From: Pseudomonadota bacterium
Lineage (GTDB): Bacteria; Pseudomonadota; Gammaproteobacteria; Burkholderiales; SG8-39
NCBI GenBank assembly: GCA_021847125.1
Contig: JAJZUK010000063.1
Coordinates: 1 to 6,770, forward strand
DNA length: 6,770 nucleotides
Direction: 5' to 3'
Each line of letters begins with the position of its first letter. The first letter of the stretch is position 1. The position numbers and the translations under genes were made by a program. Positions 1-6,553 of the stretch are shown one piece after another. The notes below the pieces were generated by a model. The model did not search any database. It was not told the origin of the DNA and saw only the letters and a list, made by a program, of their open reading frames with translations.

Positions 1-222
1 AAGCGCCGCGGTCTTGCCGATGCAGGAACCCTGTTCGCCTATGGGCGAGACGCAGCCGATTACGACGTCGTCCACCTGGCTGGTGTCCAGATCGTGCCGG
101 TCGGCAAGCGCGTTCAGCGCGCCCGCAAGCAGATTGACCGGCTTGATGTCGTACAGCGCGCCGCTGGACTTGCCGCGTCCGCGCGGCGTGCGGATTGCGT
201 CGAAAATCATGGCTTCGGCCAT
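1..222 (-). CDS. Acetyl-CoA acetyltransferase (thiolase), N-terminal part, cut by window edge
   Basis: Thiolases catalyse the reversible CoA-dependent cleavage of 3-ketoacyl-CoA, or the condensation of two acyl-CoA units, in beta-oxidation or polyhydroxyalkanoate/ketone metabolism, in the cytosol. The first 74 residues are visible. They carry the typical thiolase N-terminus: a strand leading into IRTPRGRGK (residues 10-18), GALYDIKP (21-28), then VDDVVIGCVSPIGEQG (50-65). The nucleophilic cysteine, usually near residue 90, lies beyond the edge, so activity cannot be judged. The start is the ATG at 222-220, preceded by GGGAG six bases upstream; a second in-frame ATG four codons later would lose part of the first strand. 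It is transcribed away from the SnoaL-like gene across a 132-bp gap. The RGRGK and GEQG forms resemble the long-chain FadI/FadA-like acetyltransferases rather than PhaA, but the exact subfamily is uncertain. Confidence 0.88.
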   Translation of the reverse strand, partial: MAEAMIFDAIRTPRGRGKSSGALYDIKPVNLLAGALNALADRHDLDTSQVDDVVIGCVSPIGEQGSCIGKTAAL

Positions 223-354
223 GGTGGTCTCCCGGATCAGGTTGAACGAGGACGGGCGCAGGCTACGCCGCAGAGCGTTTATGATACCGCTGTTCAAGCG
301 CCGACGCGCGCGCCCCGCGCAGCGTGGCACACTGGCAAGCGCAAGGAGCGATCC
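223..354. other. Divergent intergenic region (thiolase / SnoaL-like gene)
   Basis: These 132 bp separate two divergently transcribed genes, so promoters for both must lie here or overlap the coding ends. A TATGAT hexamer at 280-285 resembles a sigma-70 -10 box for the rightward gene, and its complement gives TATCAT (286-281) for the leftward gene. Neither has a convincing -35 hexamer at 16-18 bp. The AAGGAG at 343-348 is the ribosome binding site of the rightward gene. No hairpin or repeat of note was seen. Confidence 0.4.
343..348 (+). promoter_or_regulatory. Ribosome binding site fixing the SnoaL-like start
   Basis: AAGGAG lies six bases before the ATG at 355. The reading frame is open further upstream, with an ATG at 94, but no comparable site precedes that codon. 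The upstream part would also run through the thiolase start and its promoter region. This site therefore decides for the 355 start. Confidence 0.75.
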
Positions 355-819
355 ATGTCCGACCCTACCAGCACATTCCGCGCATTGATCGAGCGCATGA
401 CGCAGGCGATCTGCCGCGGCGACGGTGCCGCGGCCGCGGCCTGCTTCACCCCCGACGGCATTTATCACGACGGCTTCTACGGCGAATTTCGCGGGCGCGA
501 GGCGATACGCGGCATGGTCGAGCAGCATTTCCACGCCAATGCGCGCGACTTCTCCTGGAAACTGTCGGATGCCTTGAGCGACGGCGAACTGGGCTATGCG
601 CGCTACGCCTTTTCCTACACTTCGCAGATCGCGGGCAGCGAAGGCCAGCGCGTGTTCTTCTCCGGAATTGCGCAGGTCCGGCTCAAGGACGGCCTGATTG
701 CGCGCTATGGCGAGGTGTTCGATCGCGGCGTGGCGCTGGCGCAGATGAATTTCGCCCCGGAGCGCATCGCGAAGTCCTTGAAACGCTGGGCGGAGCAGGA
801 AAAGGCCGCCGAAAAATAA
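355..819 (+). CDS. SnoaL/NTF2-like (nuclear transport factor 2 fold) protein
   Basis: This 154-residue protein has the layout of the SnoaL-like branch of the NTF2 superfamily. A first helix (residues 5-30) ends in GDGAAAAACFTPDGIYHDGF, the classic 'helix, then acidic/hydrophobic loop, then first strand' of a cone-shaped alpha+beta barrel. FRGREAIRGMVEQHF (45-59) forms the second helical pair. Curved strands follow at FSWKLSDAL, ELGYARYAFSYTS, QRVFFSGIAQVRLKDGLIARYGEVFD (99-123) and close the barrel. There is a charged C-terminal helix (135-154). Family members are cyclases, isomerases, hydrolases or simple ligand binders in the cytosol, and the pocket chemistry here cannot be read off. No signal peptide or membrane segment is seen. 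It is probably monocistronic, since rhlE downstream has its own -10 box. The neighbouring thiolase suggests a lipid or aromatic metabolite as ligand, but this is only a guess. Confidence in the fold is good; in function it is low. Confidence 0.85.
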   Translation: MSDPTSTFRALIERMTQAICRGDGAAAAACFTPDGIYHDGFYGEFRGREAIRGMVEQHFHANARDFSWKLSDALSDGELGYARYAFSYTSQIAGSEGQRVFFSGIAQVRLKDGLIARYGEVFDRGVALAQMNFAPERIAKSLKRWAEQEKAAEK

Positions 820-844
820 ATCCCCCCGGACGCCGCACTATCTG

Positions 845-850
845 TATAAT
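845..850 (+). promoter_or_regulatory. Probable sigma-70 -10 box for rhlE
   Basis: A perfect TATAAT lies 26 bp behind the SnoaL-like stop codon, preceded directly by TG. The bases 15-19 bp upstream are C-rich (around 820-830) and give no TTGACA-like -35 box, so the promoter would depend on the strong -10 or on an activator. Transcription from about 857 would give a leader of about 130 nt before the rhlE ATG at 987. Confidence 0.5.
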
Positions 851-856
851 CCGCCC

Positions 857-986
857 CGCATCGTTCAATCCCAGTCTGTCCGCTGCTCTCGCGGTTCTGT
901 TTTAGTTCCCCGAATTAACCAAAAATCATCTGCCTGGACTGGCATCGCGTAACCAATCGTCGACAGGCCGATACCAGGAGTCATTG
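857..986 (+). other. Long 5' leader of rhlE
   Basis: This is the predicted untranslated leader between the -10 box and the rhlE start codon. It holds a short stem (CCGC at 880-883 with GCGG at 891-894) followed by a T-rich stretch TTCTGTTTTAG, and a second short stem TGCC/GGCA (931-934 / 941-944). AGGAG at 976-980 is the ribosome binding site, six bases from the ATG. No open frame of coding quality lies inside. Long leaders that respond to cold or to helicase level are known for some DEAD-box helicase genes; whether this one acts so is unknown. Confidence 0.35.
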
Positions 987-2309
<1,323 letters not shown>

Positions 2310-2328
2310 ACAAGTAGATCGCGAAAGA

Positions 2329-2358
2329 AAAAGCCGGCTTAGGCCGGCTTTTCTATTT
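2329..2358 (+). terminator. Rho-independent terminator after rhlE
   Basis: A perfect 10-bp stem is formed by AAAAGCCGGC (2329-2338) and GCCGGCTTTT (2343-2352), with a TTAG loop. The T-rich run TTTTCTATTT follows. It starts 20 bp after the rhlE stop codon. The symmetrical A/T flanks would also allow weak termination on the other strand, but no leftward gene ends here. Confidence 0.9.
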
Positions 2359-2372
2359 GTGCGGCCGAATCA

Positions 2373-2402
2373 TTGAGCCGGCGGCGCGAACACAGGTATC
2401 AT
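2373..2402 (+). promoter_or_regulatory. Sigma-70-type promoter for the quinone oxidoreductase gene
   Basis: TTGAGC (2373-2378) and TATCAT (2397-2402) are separated by 18 bp, matching the -35 and -10 consensus at 4/6 and 5/6 positions. Transcription would start near 2409, giving a leader of about 30 nt with the AGGAG ribosome binding site at 2425-2429. Its place directly behind the rhlE terminator supports a separate transcription unit. Confidence 0.55.
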
Positions 2403-2438
2403 TCGCCGGAATCCAAACAGCGCCAGGAGAGCCAGCCG

Positions 2439-3416
2439 ATGAAAGCAGTGCTTTGCAAACAATACGGTCTGCCCGACACGCTCGTGGTCGAGGACATCCC
2501 AGCGCTGACGCCCGCGGCGGGGCAGGTCGTGGTGAGCATGAAGGCAGCCGGCGTCAATTTCCCCGACGCGCTGATCATTCAGGGCAAATACCAGATGAAG
2601 CCGCCTATGCCGTTTTCGCCGGGCACCGAGCTCGCAGGCGTGGTGAAGGCGGTCGGGGCCGGGGTGGGCAACGTCAAGCCCGGCGACGCGGTGATCGCCT
2701 ATGCCGGCTACGGCGCCTACGCCGAGGAAGTCGCGGTCGATGCGCGCGCCTGCATACCCATGCCGCGAGGCGTGGACTTCAAGGTGGCCGCCTCGTTCAT
2801 GATGACCTATGGCACGTCCTACCATGCGCTCAAGGACCGCGCGCTGCTGCAAGCCGGCGAGACGCTGCTGGTGCTGGGCGCTGCGGGCGGCGTAGGCAGC
2901 GCCGCGGTGGAATTGGGCAAGCTCATGGGCGCGCGCGTGATCGCCGCCGCCTCGAGCGAAGACAAGCTCGCGGCATGCAGGCAGCTCGGCGCCGACGCCA
3001 CCATCGACTATTCAAAGGAAGACTTGCGCGAGGCGGTGAAGCGCATCACCGAAGGCAAGGGCGTGGACGTGGTCTACGACCCGGTGGGCGACAAGTTCGC
3101 CGAACCGGCGATGCGCGACATGGCTTGGGGCGGACGCTATCTCGTGATCGGCTTCGCCGGCGGCGAAATTCCGAAAATTCCGCTCAACCTGCCGCTGTTG
3201 AAAGGCTTCTCCATCGTCGGCGTGTTCTGGGGCAATTTCACGCGCAAGGAACCGCAGAAGAACGAGGCCAACGTGCGCGAACTGCTGGGCTGGATCGCGA
3301 GCGGCAAGTTGAAGCCGCTGGTCAGCGCCGCCTATCCGCTGGAGCAGGCAGCACGCGCCTTGAAGGACGTGATGGAGCGCAAGGTCAAGGGCAAGGTGGT
3401 GCTGGTCGCGGGCTAG
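2439..3416 (+). CDS. NADPH:quinone oxidoreductase family protein (zinc-free MDR superfamily)
   Basis: This 325-residue member of the medium-chain dehydrogenase/reductase superfamily, quinone oxidoreductase branch, uses NADPH to reduce quinones or alpha,beta-unsaturated carbonyls in the cytosol. The N-terminal GroES-like catalytic domain spans about 1-120 and contains AAGVNFPDALIIQGKYQ (36-52) and FSPGTELAGVV (59-69). The GHE zinc motif of alcohol dehydrogenases is replaced by GTE, and no structural-zinc cysteine cluster is seen, as expected for this branch. The Rossmann domain (about 125-260) carries the dinucleotide motif GAAGGVG (147-153). VYDPVGDKF (212-220) and GGRYLVIGFAGG (231-242) follow, and the C-terminal strand ends in KVKGKVVLVAG. 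The ATG at 2439 has AGGAG nine bases upstream. It is independently promoted and converges on the leftward hypothetical gene with 8 bp between stop codons and no obvious terminator between them. Exact substrate unknown; enoyl reductase activity is an alternative. Confidence 0.92.
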   Translation: MKAVLCKQYGLPDTLVVEDIPALTPAAGQVVVSMKAAGVNFPDALIIQGKYQMKPPMPFSPGTELAGVVKAVGAGVGNVKPGDAVIAYAGYGAYAEEVAVDARACIPMPRGVDFKVAASFMMTYGTSYHALKDRALLQAGETLLVLGAAGGVGSAAVELGKLMGARVIAAASSEDKLAACRQLGADATIDYSKEDLREAVKRITEGKGVDVVYDPVGDKFAEPAMRDMAWGGRYLVIGFAGGEIPKIPLNLPLLKGFSIVGVFWGNFTRKEPQKNEANVRELLGWIASGKLKPLVSAAYPLEQAARALKDVMERKVKGKVVLVAG

Positions 3417-3432
3417 GGCTAGAGCTAGGGCT
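3412..3432. repeat. CTAGGG-type hexamer repeat spanning two convergent stop codons
   Basis: CTAGGGCTAGAGCTAGGG (3413-3430) is three tandem hexamers, the middle one with a single change. Equivalently, GCTAGGGCT occurs at 3412-3420 and 3424-3432, separated by AGA. It supplies the TAG stop of the rightward gene (3414-3416) and the TAG stop of the leftward gene (3427-3425). CTAG is a rare tetranucleotide in many proteobacterial genomes, so three copies in 16 bp stand out. Confidence 0.6.
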
Positions 3433-4015
3433 GCGGCTCGAGCACATAGCCGAAGCGCTGCGGCGCTTCTTGCGCGCGCATGCGCACGAGCGGCAGGCTC
3501 GCGGCGCCGGTGCTGAAATACACCTCGTTCGTGTCCCCCGCCTCTTCGATCAAGGCGAGCAGCCGTTCCTCGTCGAGCACGTGCCCGTCCGCATACGACA
3601 GCGCTTCCAGCGCGCGCGGCAGATCGCGATCGAGCAGCAGCCCGGGCCCATGCTCGGTGACGAGCAGCAGATTGCCGGCTTCGTCCATGTACACGGCCCG
3701 CAGCTCGGCGCAAGCCGCGCCGGTGTGCGTTGCGAACGCGAGCGGATGCGCATGCGCGATGCGATACACCAGCGGCGTGTAGGCGAGCGCAACGTAGACG
3801 CGCTGCGGCCCGTTCTGGAAATACCAGCGTCCCGCGTCGTCATGTGCGTAATTGCGGCCGATGAATTCGATCAGCTTAGTATTGGCGACGCGCTCGAAGC
3901 CGGCGGCGGATGCGCTCTTGATCGACCACTGGCCGCGATGGTCGAGCGCAAGCCAGCCGTAAACTGCGGGCACGTTCGGCCATTTGGCCATGGCGCGGAT
4001 GACGCTGTCGTCCAT
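3425..4015 (-). CDS. Conserved hypothetical protein, about 196 residues
   Basis: I do not recognise a named function. The 196-residue product has the look of a soluble globular cytosolic protein, with no signal peptide and no membrane segment. Its N-terminal half holds the most conserved-looking blocks: KWPNVPAVYGWLALDHRGQW (11-30), then FIGRNYAHDDAGRWYFQNGPQRVYVAL (51-77), dense in aromatics, G, N and Q. A middle section reads AELRAVYMDEAGNLLLVTEHGPGLLLDRDLPRALEAL (103-139). The C-terminal part is acidic/helical (LDEERLLALIEEAG, 147-160) and ends with a short strand. I recall similar proteins as uncharacterised in Betaproteobacteria, but cannot name the family. The ATG at 4015 was chosen over one five codons upstream (4030) because MDDSV fits a natural N-terminus; neither has a strong ribosome binding site. 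It follows the hydantoinase on the same strand after 97 bp, with a probable terminator and promoter between, so it need not share that pathway. Confidence 0.8.
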   Translation of the reverse strand: MDDSVIRAMAKWPNVPAVYGWLALDHRGQWSIKSASAAGFERVANTKLIEFIGRNYAHDDAGRWYFQNGPQRVYVALAYTPLVYRIAHAHPLAFATHTGAACAELRAVYMDEAGNLLLVTEHGPGLLLDRDLPRALEALSYADGHVLDEERLLALIEEAGDTNEVYFSTGAASLPLVRMRAQEAPQRFGYVLEPQP

Positions 4016-4052
4016 AGACTTGGATCTCATTTGCCGAACGCTGTTGCGTGCC

Positions 4053-4058
4053 AGTATA
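4053..4058 (-). promoter_or_regulatory. Possible -10 box for the hypothetical gene
   Basis: On the leftward strand TATACT (4058-4053) lies about 38 bp before the ATG at 4015. The upstream TTGGCC (4083-4078) is a poor -35 at 19 bp. It sits immediately behind the T-run of the hydantoinase terminator, so a new transcript starting near 4045 would make sense. The call is weak. Confidence 0.3.
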
Positions 4059-4063
4059 TGCCC

Positions 4064-4112
4064 AAAAAAAATCGCGCGGCCAATCCCGCAGAAGCTCCGG
4101 CGCGGCCCGCGC
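4064..4112 (-). terminator. Probable intrinsic terminator after the hydantoinase gene
   Basis: Read leftwards, directly behind the hydantoinase stop codon, GCGCGGGCC (4112-4104) can pair with GGCCGCGC (4081-4074), eight pairs with one bulged G. A loop of 22 nt itself contains GC-rich stretches that could form a shorter inner hairpin. A run of eight T follows (4071-4064). The long loop and bulge make it less than ideal, but the T8 run placed after a GC-rich stem is a strong sign. Confidence 0.6.
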
Positions 4113-5549
4113 TTAACCGAGCAATTTCTGTCGCGCGGGTTCGGGTTTCGCGCAAGGCAGAAACCGGCCGCGCCCGGGGGCTCCGGCCGGGTTGCCGCGC
4201 TCGGCCACGATTTCACCTCGGGACAGCACCGTCTCGGGCCAGCCGCGCACGACGACGCCCTCGTAAGGGGTGTAATCGACGTTATGATGCAGGAGCGCAT
4301 TGCTGATGGTGACTTCGCGCTGCGCGTCCCAGATGACGAGGTCGGCATCGCCACCCACCGCGATCGTGCCTTTGCGCGGATACAGACCGTAGGTCTTCGC
4401 CACGTTCGTCGCCGTGAGCGCAACAAACTGGTTGACGCTGATGCGTCCCTTGGAGACTCCGTCAAAAAGCAGCGGCAGCCGGGTCTCGATACCGGGTATG
4501 CCGTTCGGCACGTAACGAAATGGCGCATCGGCGCCCTTGACCATCTTGCCCTGAGCATCGTTAAAGCGGAACGGGGCGTGATCGGATGAGAAGACCTGGA
4601 ACACCCCCGAGGCGAGCCCATCCCAGATCACCTGCTGGTTGGCCTTGTCGCGCGGCGGCGGACTGCATATGCACTTCGCGCCATCGAAATTCTCGAGTCC
4701 CAGATCCGCGGCAGTCAGGTACAGATATTGGGGGCAGGTTTCGGCGTAAATGCGCAAGCCCCGGTTTTGCGCCCACTGGATCTGTTCCACGGCCTCGCGC
4801 CCCGATACGTGCACGATCAGGATCGGTACCTCGGTCAGTTCCGACAGCGCAATCGCCCGGTGGACGGCTTCGCGCTCCACCGTCATCGGACGCGCAGCCG
4901 CATGAAACCGGGGCGCGGTGTGGCCTGCGCTTTCGAGCAGATCGGTAAGCCAGGCAATGCATTCGCTGTTTTCGGCATGAATCATGGCCATGGCGCCCTC
5001 GCGCTTCGCGAGCGCAAGCAGTTCCAGAATCTGCCGGTCGTTGAGCTTGAGATCGTCGTAAGTCATGTAGATTTTGAACGACGTGTAGCCGTCCGCGATC
5101 AGCCGCGGCAGCTCTGCGCGCAGCACCTGCGGACTGGGGTCGGTGACGATCAGGTGAAAGGCGTAATCGACCAAGGCCTTGCCCTCGGCGCGGCGGTGGT
5201 AGTCCTCCACGGCCGAGATGACCGAGCCGCCTTTCGTCTGGCAGGCGAATGGGATCACCGTGGTGGTGCCGCCGCACGCCGCGGAAACGGTACCGGAGGC
5301 GAAATCGTCGGCCATCCGGCTGCCATCGCTCATGGGCTGGTCGAGATGGCAATGGCCATCCACCCCGCCCGGCAACACGTGTTTCCCCGCTGCGTCGATG
5401 ATTCGCGCTGCGCCTTCGAGGCGCTCGGCAAGCGCCACCACTTTACCCGAGCGCACGCCGATATCGCAGCGCATGAGGTCGGACGCTGTGACGACGATGC
5501 CGTTGCGCACGATCAGATCGAAACCAGTCAGCTCGTGTGATGGTGTCAT
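4113..5549 (-). CDS. Dihydropyrimidinase / hydantoinase (cyclic amidohydrolase)
   Basis: This 478-residue amidohydrolase opens cyclic amides such as dihydropyrimidines or hydantoins to N-carbamoyl amino acids; it is cytosolic and usually tetrameric. A small beta-sandwich from both termini (about 8-57 and 395-450) wraps a TIM barrel. All binuclear-metal ligands expected for the family are visible: H66 and H68 in GVDGHCHLD, the lysine to be carboxylated K159 in YTSFKIYMTYDD, H191 in MIHAENSE, H247 in IVHVSGRE and D323 in SSDHAPF. Substrate-loop elements SPPPRDK (296-302) and PNGIPG (348-353) are also present. Length is normal for dihydropyrimidinases (about 460-490). It begins 88 bp after the racemase-like gene on the same strand, with a structured repeat in the gap, so the two are probably co-transcribed. 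The start ATG at 5549 fits the first strand (FDLIVRNG), though AGGA lies only two bases from it, an unusually short spacing. No carbamoylase is in the window, so the true substrate (hydantoin, dihydropyrimidine, imide) is open. Confidence 0.93.
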   Translation of the reverse strand: MTPSHELTGFDLIVRNGIVVTASDLMRCDIGVRSGKVVALAERLEGAARIIDAAGKHVLPGGVDGHCHLDQPMSDGSRMADDFASGTVSAACGGTTTVIPFACQTKGGSVISAVEDYHRRAEGKALVDYAFHLIVTDPSPQVLRAELPRLIADGYTSFKIYMTYDDLKLNDRQILELLALAKREGAMAMIHAENSECIAWLTDLLESAGHTAPRFHAAARPMTVEREAVHRAIALSELTEVPILIVHVSGREAVEQIQWAQNRGLRIYAETCPQYLYLTAADLGLENFDGAKCICSPPPRDKANQQVIWDGLASGVFQVFSSDHAPFRFNDAQGKMVKGADAPFRYVPNGIPGIETRLPLLFDGVSKGRISVNQFVALTATNVAKTYGLYPRKGTIAVGGDADLVIWDAQREVTISNALLHHNVDYTPYEGVVVRGWPETVLSRGEIVAERGNPAGAPGRGRFLPCAKPEPARQKLLG

Positions 5550-5563
5550 GGTCCTAGAGTCTA

Positions 5564-5633
5564 TTGCAAAATGAGGGGATACCCCCCCTCATACTCCCCT
5601 AAATCGGCCGTTGCAAAATTCATTTTGCAACGG
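5564..5633. repeat. Structured intergenic repeat, copy 1 (two hairpins)
   Basis: Hairpin A pairs ATGAGGGG (5571-5578) with CCCCTCAT (5585-5592) around a 6-nt loop. A linker follows (5593-5607), then hairpin B pairs CCGTTGCAAAA (5608-5618) with TTTTGCAACGG (5623-5633), 11 perfect pairs and a TTCA loop. TTGCAAAAT also occurs at 5564-5572 and could pair instead with ATTTTGCAA (5622-5630), so the element is also bounded by inverted repeats. The stretch 5585-5609 matches 6594-6618 (copy 2) at 21 of 25 positions in the same orientation. Read leftwards, hairpin B starts four bases after the racemase-like stop codon, and hairpin A is followed by TTT, giving weak terminator character between the two genes. 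Its identity is unknown to me: a small palindromic mobile repeat or a structured RNA are both possible. Confidence 0.7.
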
Positions 5634-5637
5634 GTTC

Positions 5638-6363
5638 TTAGGCAACGTCGCGGAACAGACGTCCCCATCCCTGGACCCGCGCAGGATCCACGCCGGCTAC
5701 GCGCAGGCTGGCCCACACGGCCAGCGATACGGTGTCGTAGATCGGGATGCCGAGTTCCCGTTCGAGCGGTTCGGCGAGCGGCGCACCCTTCATGTTGGTG
5801 CAGAAAATGGTGATCGCCTGCGGTTTCGCCAGTGCCACCGCGCGTACCATACGCGCCAGGGTTTCGGTGCCGATCTCGGAAAAATCGAAGTTGACCTTGA
5901 TGCCCGCATGCTGATCGGCGATGCAGTCGAAACCTTCCCTGCGGAAGGTGGCGTTGATTCGTGCCTGGATGTCGTCGATATACGGCGACACCATGCCCAA
6001 GCGGGTGGCGCCGGTGAGCTTGAGCACCTCGGCGAGCGCGAGGACCGAGGAGCAGGCGGGAATGCCGGTGCGCTCGGTAATCGCCCGGCACAGCTTGTGG
6101 TCCTGTTCGAACCCCATCCAGCCAGCCGAGGTACCGTTCCAGCAGATGACCTGGCATTCGGCATCAGCGAGCAATTCTGCTGCCGCCAGTTGCCGGGAAA
6201 TATCGAACTGGCCGAGCGCCTGCTGCGACAGGCTGATTTCGGTGACCCGGAAGCGGCCGAAATGCGCGCTGACCTCGGGCAGATCCGCCAGCATCCGGGC
6301 GCAAACCGGCTCCAGGGTAGTATTGGAAGACGGGGTCAACATTCCAAGAATGATCCGCTTCAC
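5638..6363 (-). CDS. Asp/Glu racemase superfamily protein, maleate isomerase / arylmalonate decarboxylase-like
   Basis: This 241-residue protein belongs to the Asp/Glu/hydantoin racemase superfamily, in the branch with maleate cis-trans isomerase and arylmalonate decarboxylase. These small cytosolic enzymes act on a carboxylate's alpha carbon or double bond with active-site cysteines. Visible landmarks are the N-terminal RIILGMLTPSSNTTLEP (3-19), VICWNGTSAGWMG (72-84), an alpha/beta repeat with RLGMVSPYIDDIQARI (121-136), and AITIFCTNMKGAPL (183-196). C188 in FCTN fits the second catalytic cysteine. At the first catalytic position the GTS motif has glycine (G77), with a cysteine only at C74. 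This favours a single-cysteine mechanism, as in arylmalonate decarboxylase, over a classical two-cysteine racemase. The start is the GTG at 6363, with GGGGG six bases upstream; VKRIILGM matches the family N-terminus, and an in-frame ATG at 6429 would add 22 atypical residues. It is first of a probable two-gene unit with the hydantoinase. It is not a canonical hydantoin racemase; the substrate is unknown. Confidence 0.85.
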   Translation of the reverse strand: MKRIILGMLTPSSNTTLEPVCARMLADLPEVSAHFGRFRVTEISLSQQALGQFDISRQLAAAELLADAECQVICWNGTSAGWMGFEQDHKLCRAITERTGIPACSSVLALAEVLKLTGATRLGMVSPYIDDIQARINATFRREGFDCIADQHAGIKVNFDFSEIGTETLARMVRAVALAKPQAITIFCTNMKGAPLAEPLERELGIPIYDTVSLAVWASLRVAGVDPARVQGWGRLFRDVA

Positions 6364-6436
6364 CGTTTGCCCCCATCGAGGAAATTCAATCGCCCGGCAG
6401 CTCGGGCAGCCACGTGCCGCTGGTCGCAAACTGGCA

Positions 6437-6446
6437 TTGTATACAT
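6437..6446. promoter_or_regulatory. Possible GntR-type operator upstream of the racemase/hydantoinase unit
   Basis: TTGTATACAT contains the perfect 8-bp palindrome TGTATACA. It differs at one position from the T-N-GT-NN-AC-N-A pattern typical of operators for GntR regulators of the FCD/FadR type, which often control catabolic units. It lies about 75 bp before the GTG start of the racemase-like gene and overlaps the best leftward -10-like hexamer, a position suitable for repression. No regulator gene is in the window, so this rests on motif shape alone. Confidence 0.3.
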
Positions 6447-6498
6447 TTGGGCAAGCATAGTTGACCGCCGCAGTCCGCAGCTATCGCCCCCGGCGTCC

Positions 6499-6527
6499 TT
6501 GCCCCTGCATGCGCTTGCGCTTATAGT
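6499..6527 (+). promoter_or_regulatory. Sigma-70-type promoter for the thioesterase gene
   Basis: TTGCCC (6499-6504) and TATAGT (6522-6527) are spaced by exactly 17 bp, agreeing with the -35 and -10 consensus at 4/6 and 5/6 positions. A transcript would begin near 6534 and carry a leader of about 130 nt that includes the whole of repeat copy 2. Confidence 0.55.
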
Positions 6528-6553
6528 ACGGCGCTCCACGATCCCGTAACGAG

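Noticed and set aside
94..354. 87-codon N-terminal extension of the SnoaL-like protein
   Set aside because: The extension overlaps the divergent thiolase start and promoter region, has no ribosome binding site and looks like non-protein sequence; the ATG at 355 has a clear AAGGAG.
880..903. Intrinsic terminator in the rhlE leader or after the SnoaL-like gene
   Set aside because: The stem is only four base pairs with a 7-nt loop and the T-run is interrupted, too weak to call.
2357..4306. A 649-codon rightward open frame covering the quinone oxidoreductase region and beyond
   Set aside because: It overlaps two genes with clear family motifs in other frames. Its product is a low-complexity R/G/A-rich sequence typical of an off-frame reading of GC-rich coding DNA, and no ribosome binding site was seen.
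4016..4621. N-terminal extension of the hypothetical protein (frame open up to 4621)
   Set aside because: The extension runs through the 3' end of the hydantoinase gene in another frame and through the probable terminator. The residues are R/S/P-rich and not protein-like.
5571..5592. True rho-independent terminator between racemase-like and hydantoinase genes
   Set aside because: The 8-bp stem is sound but only TTT follows before GCAA, so strong termination is unlikely; treated as part of the repeat.
5611..6549. A 312-codon rightward open frame opposite the racemase-like gene
   Set aside because: It is antisense to a gene with family motifs, starts inside the structured repeat, and shows no recognisable domain.
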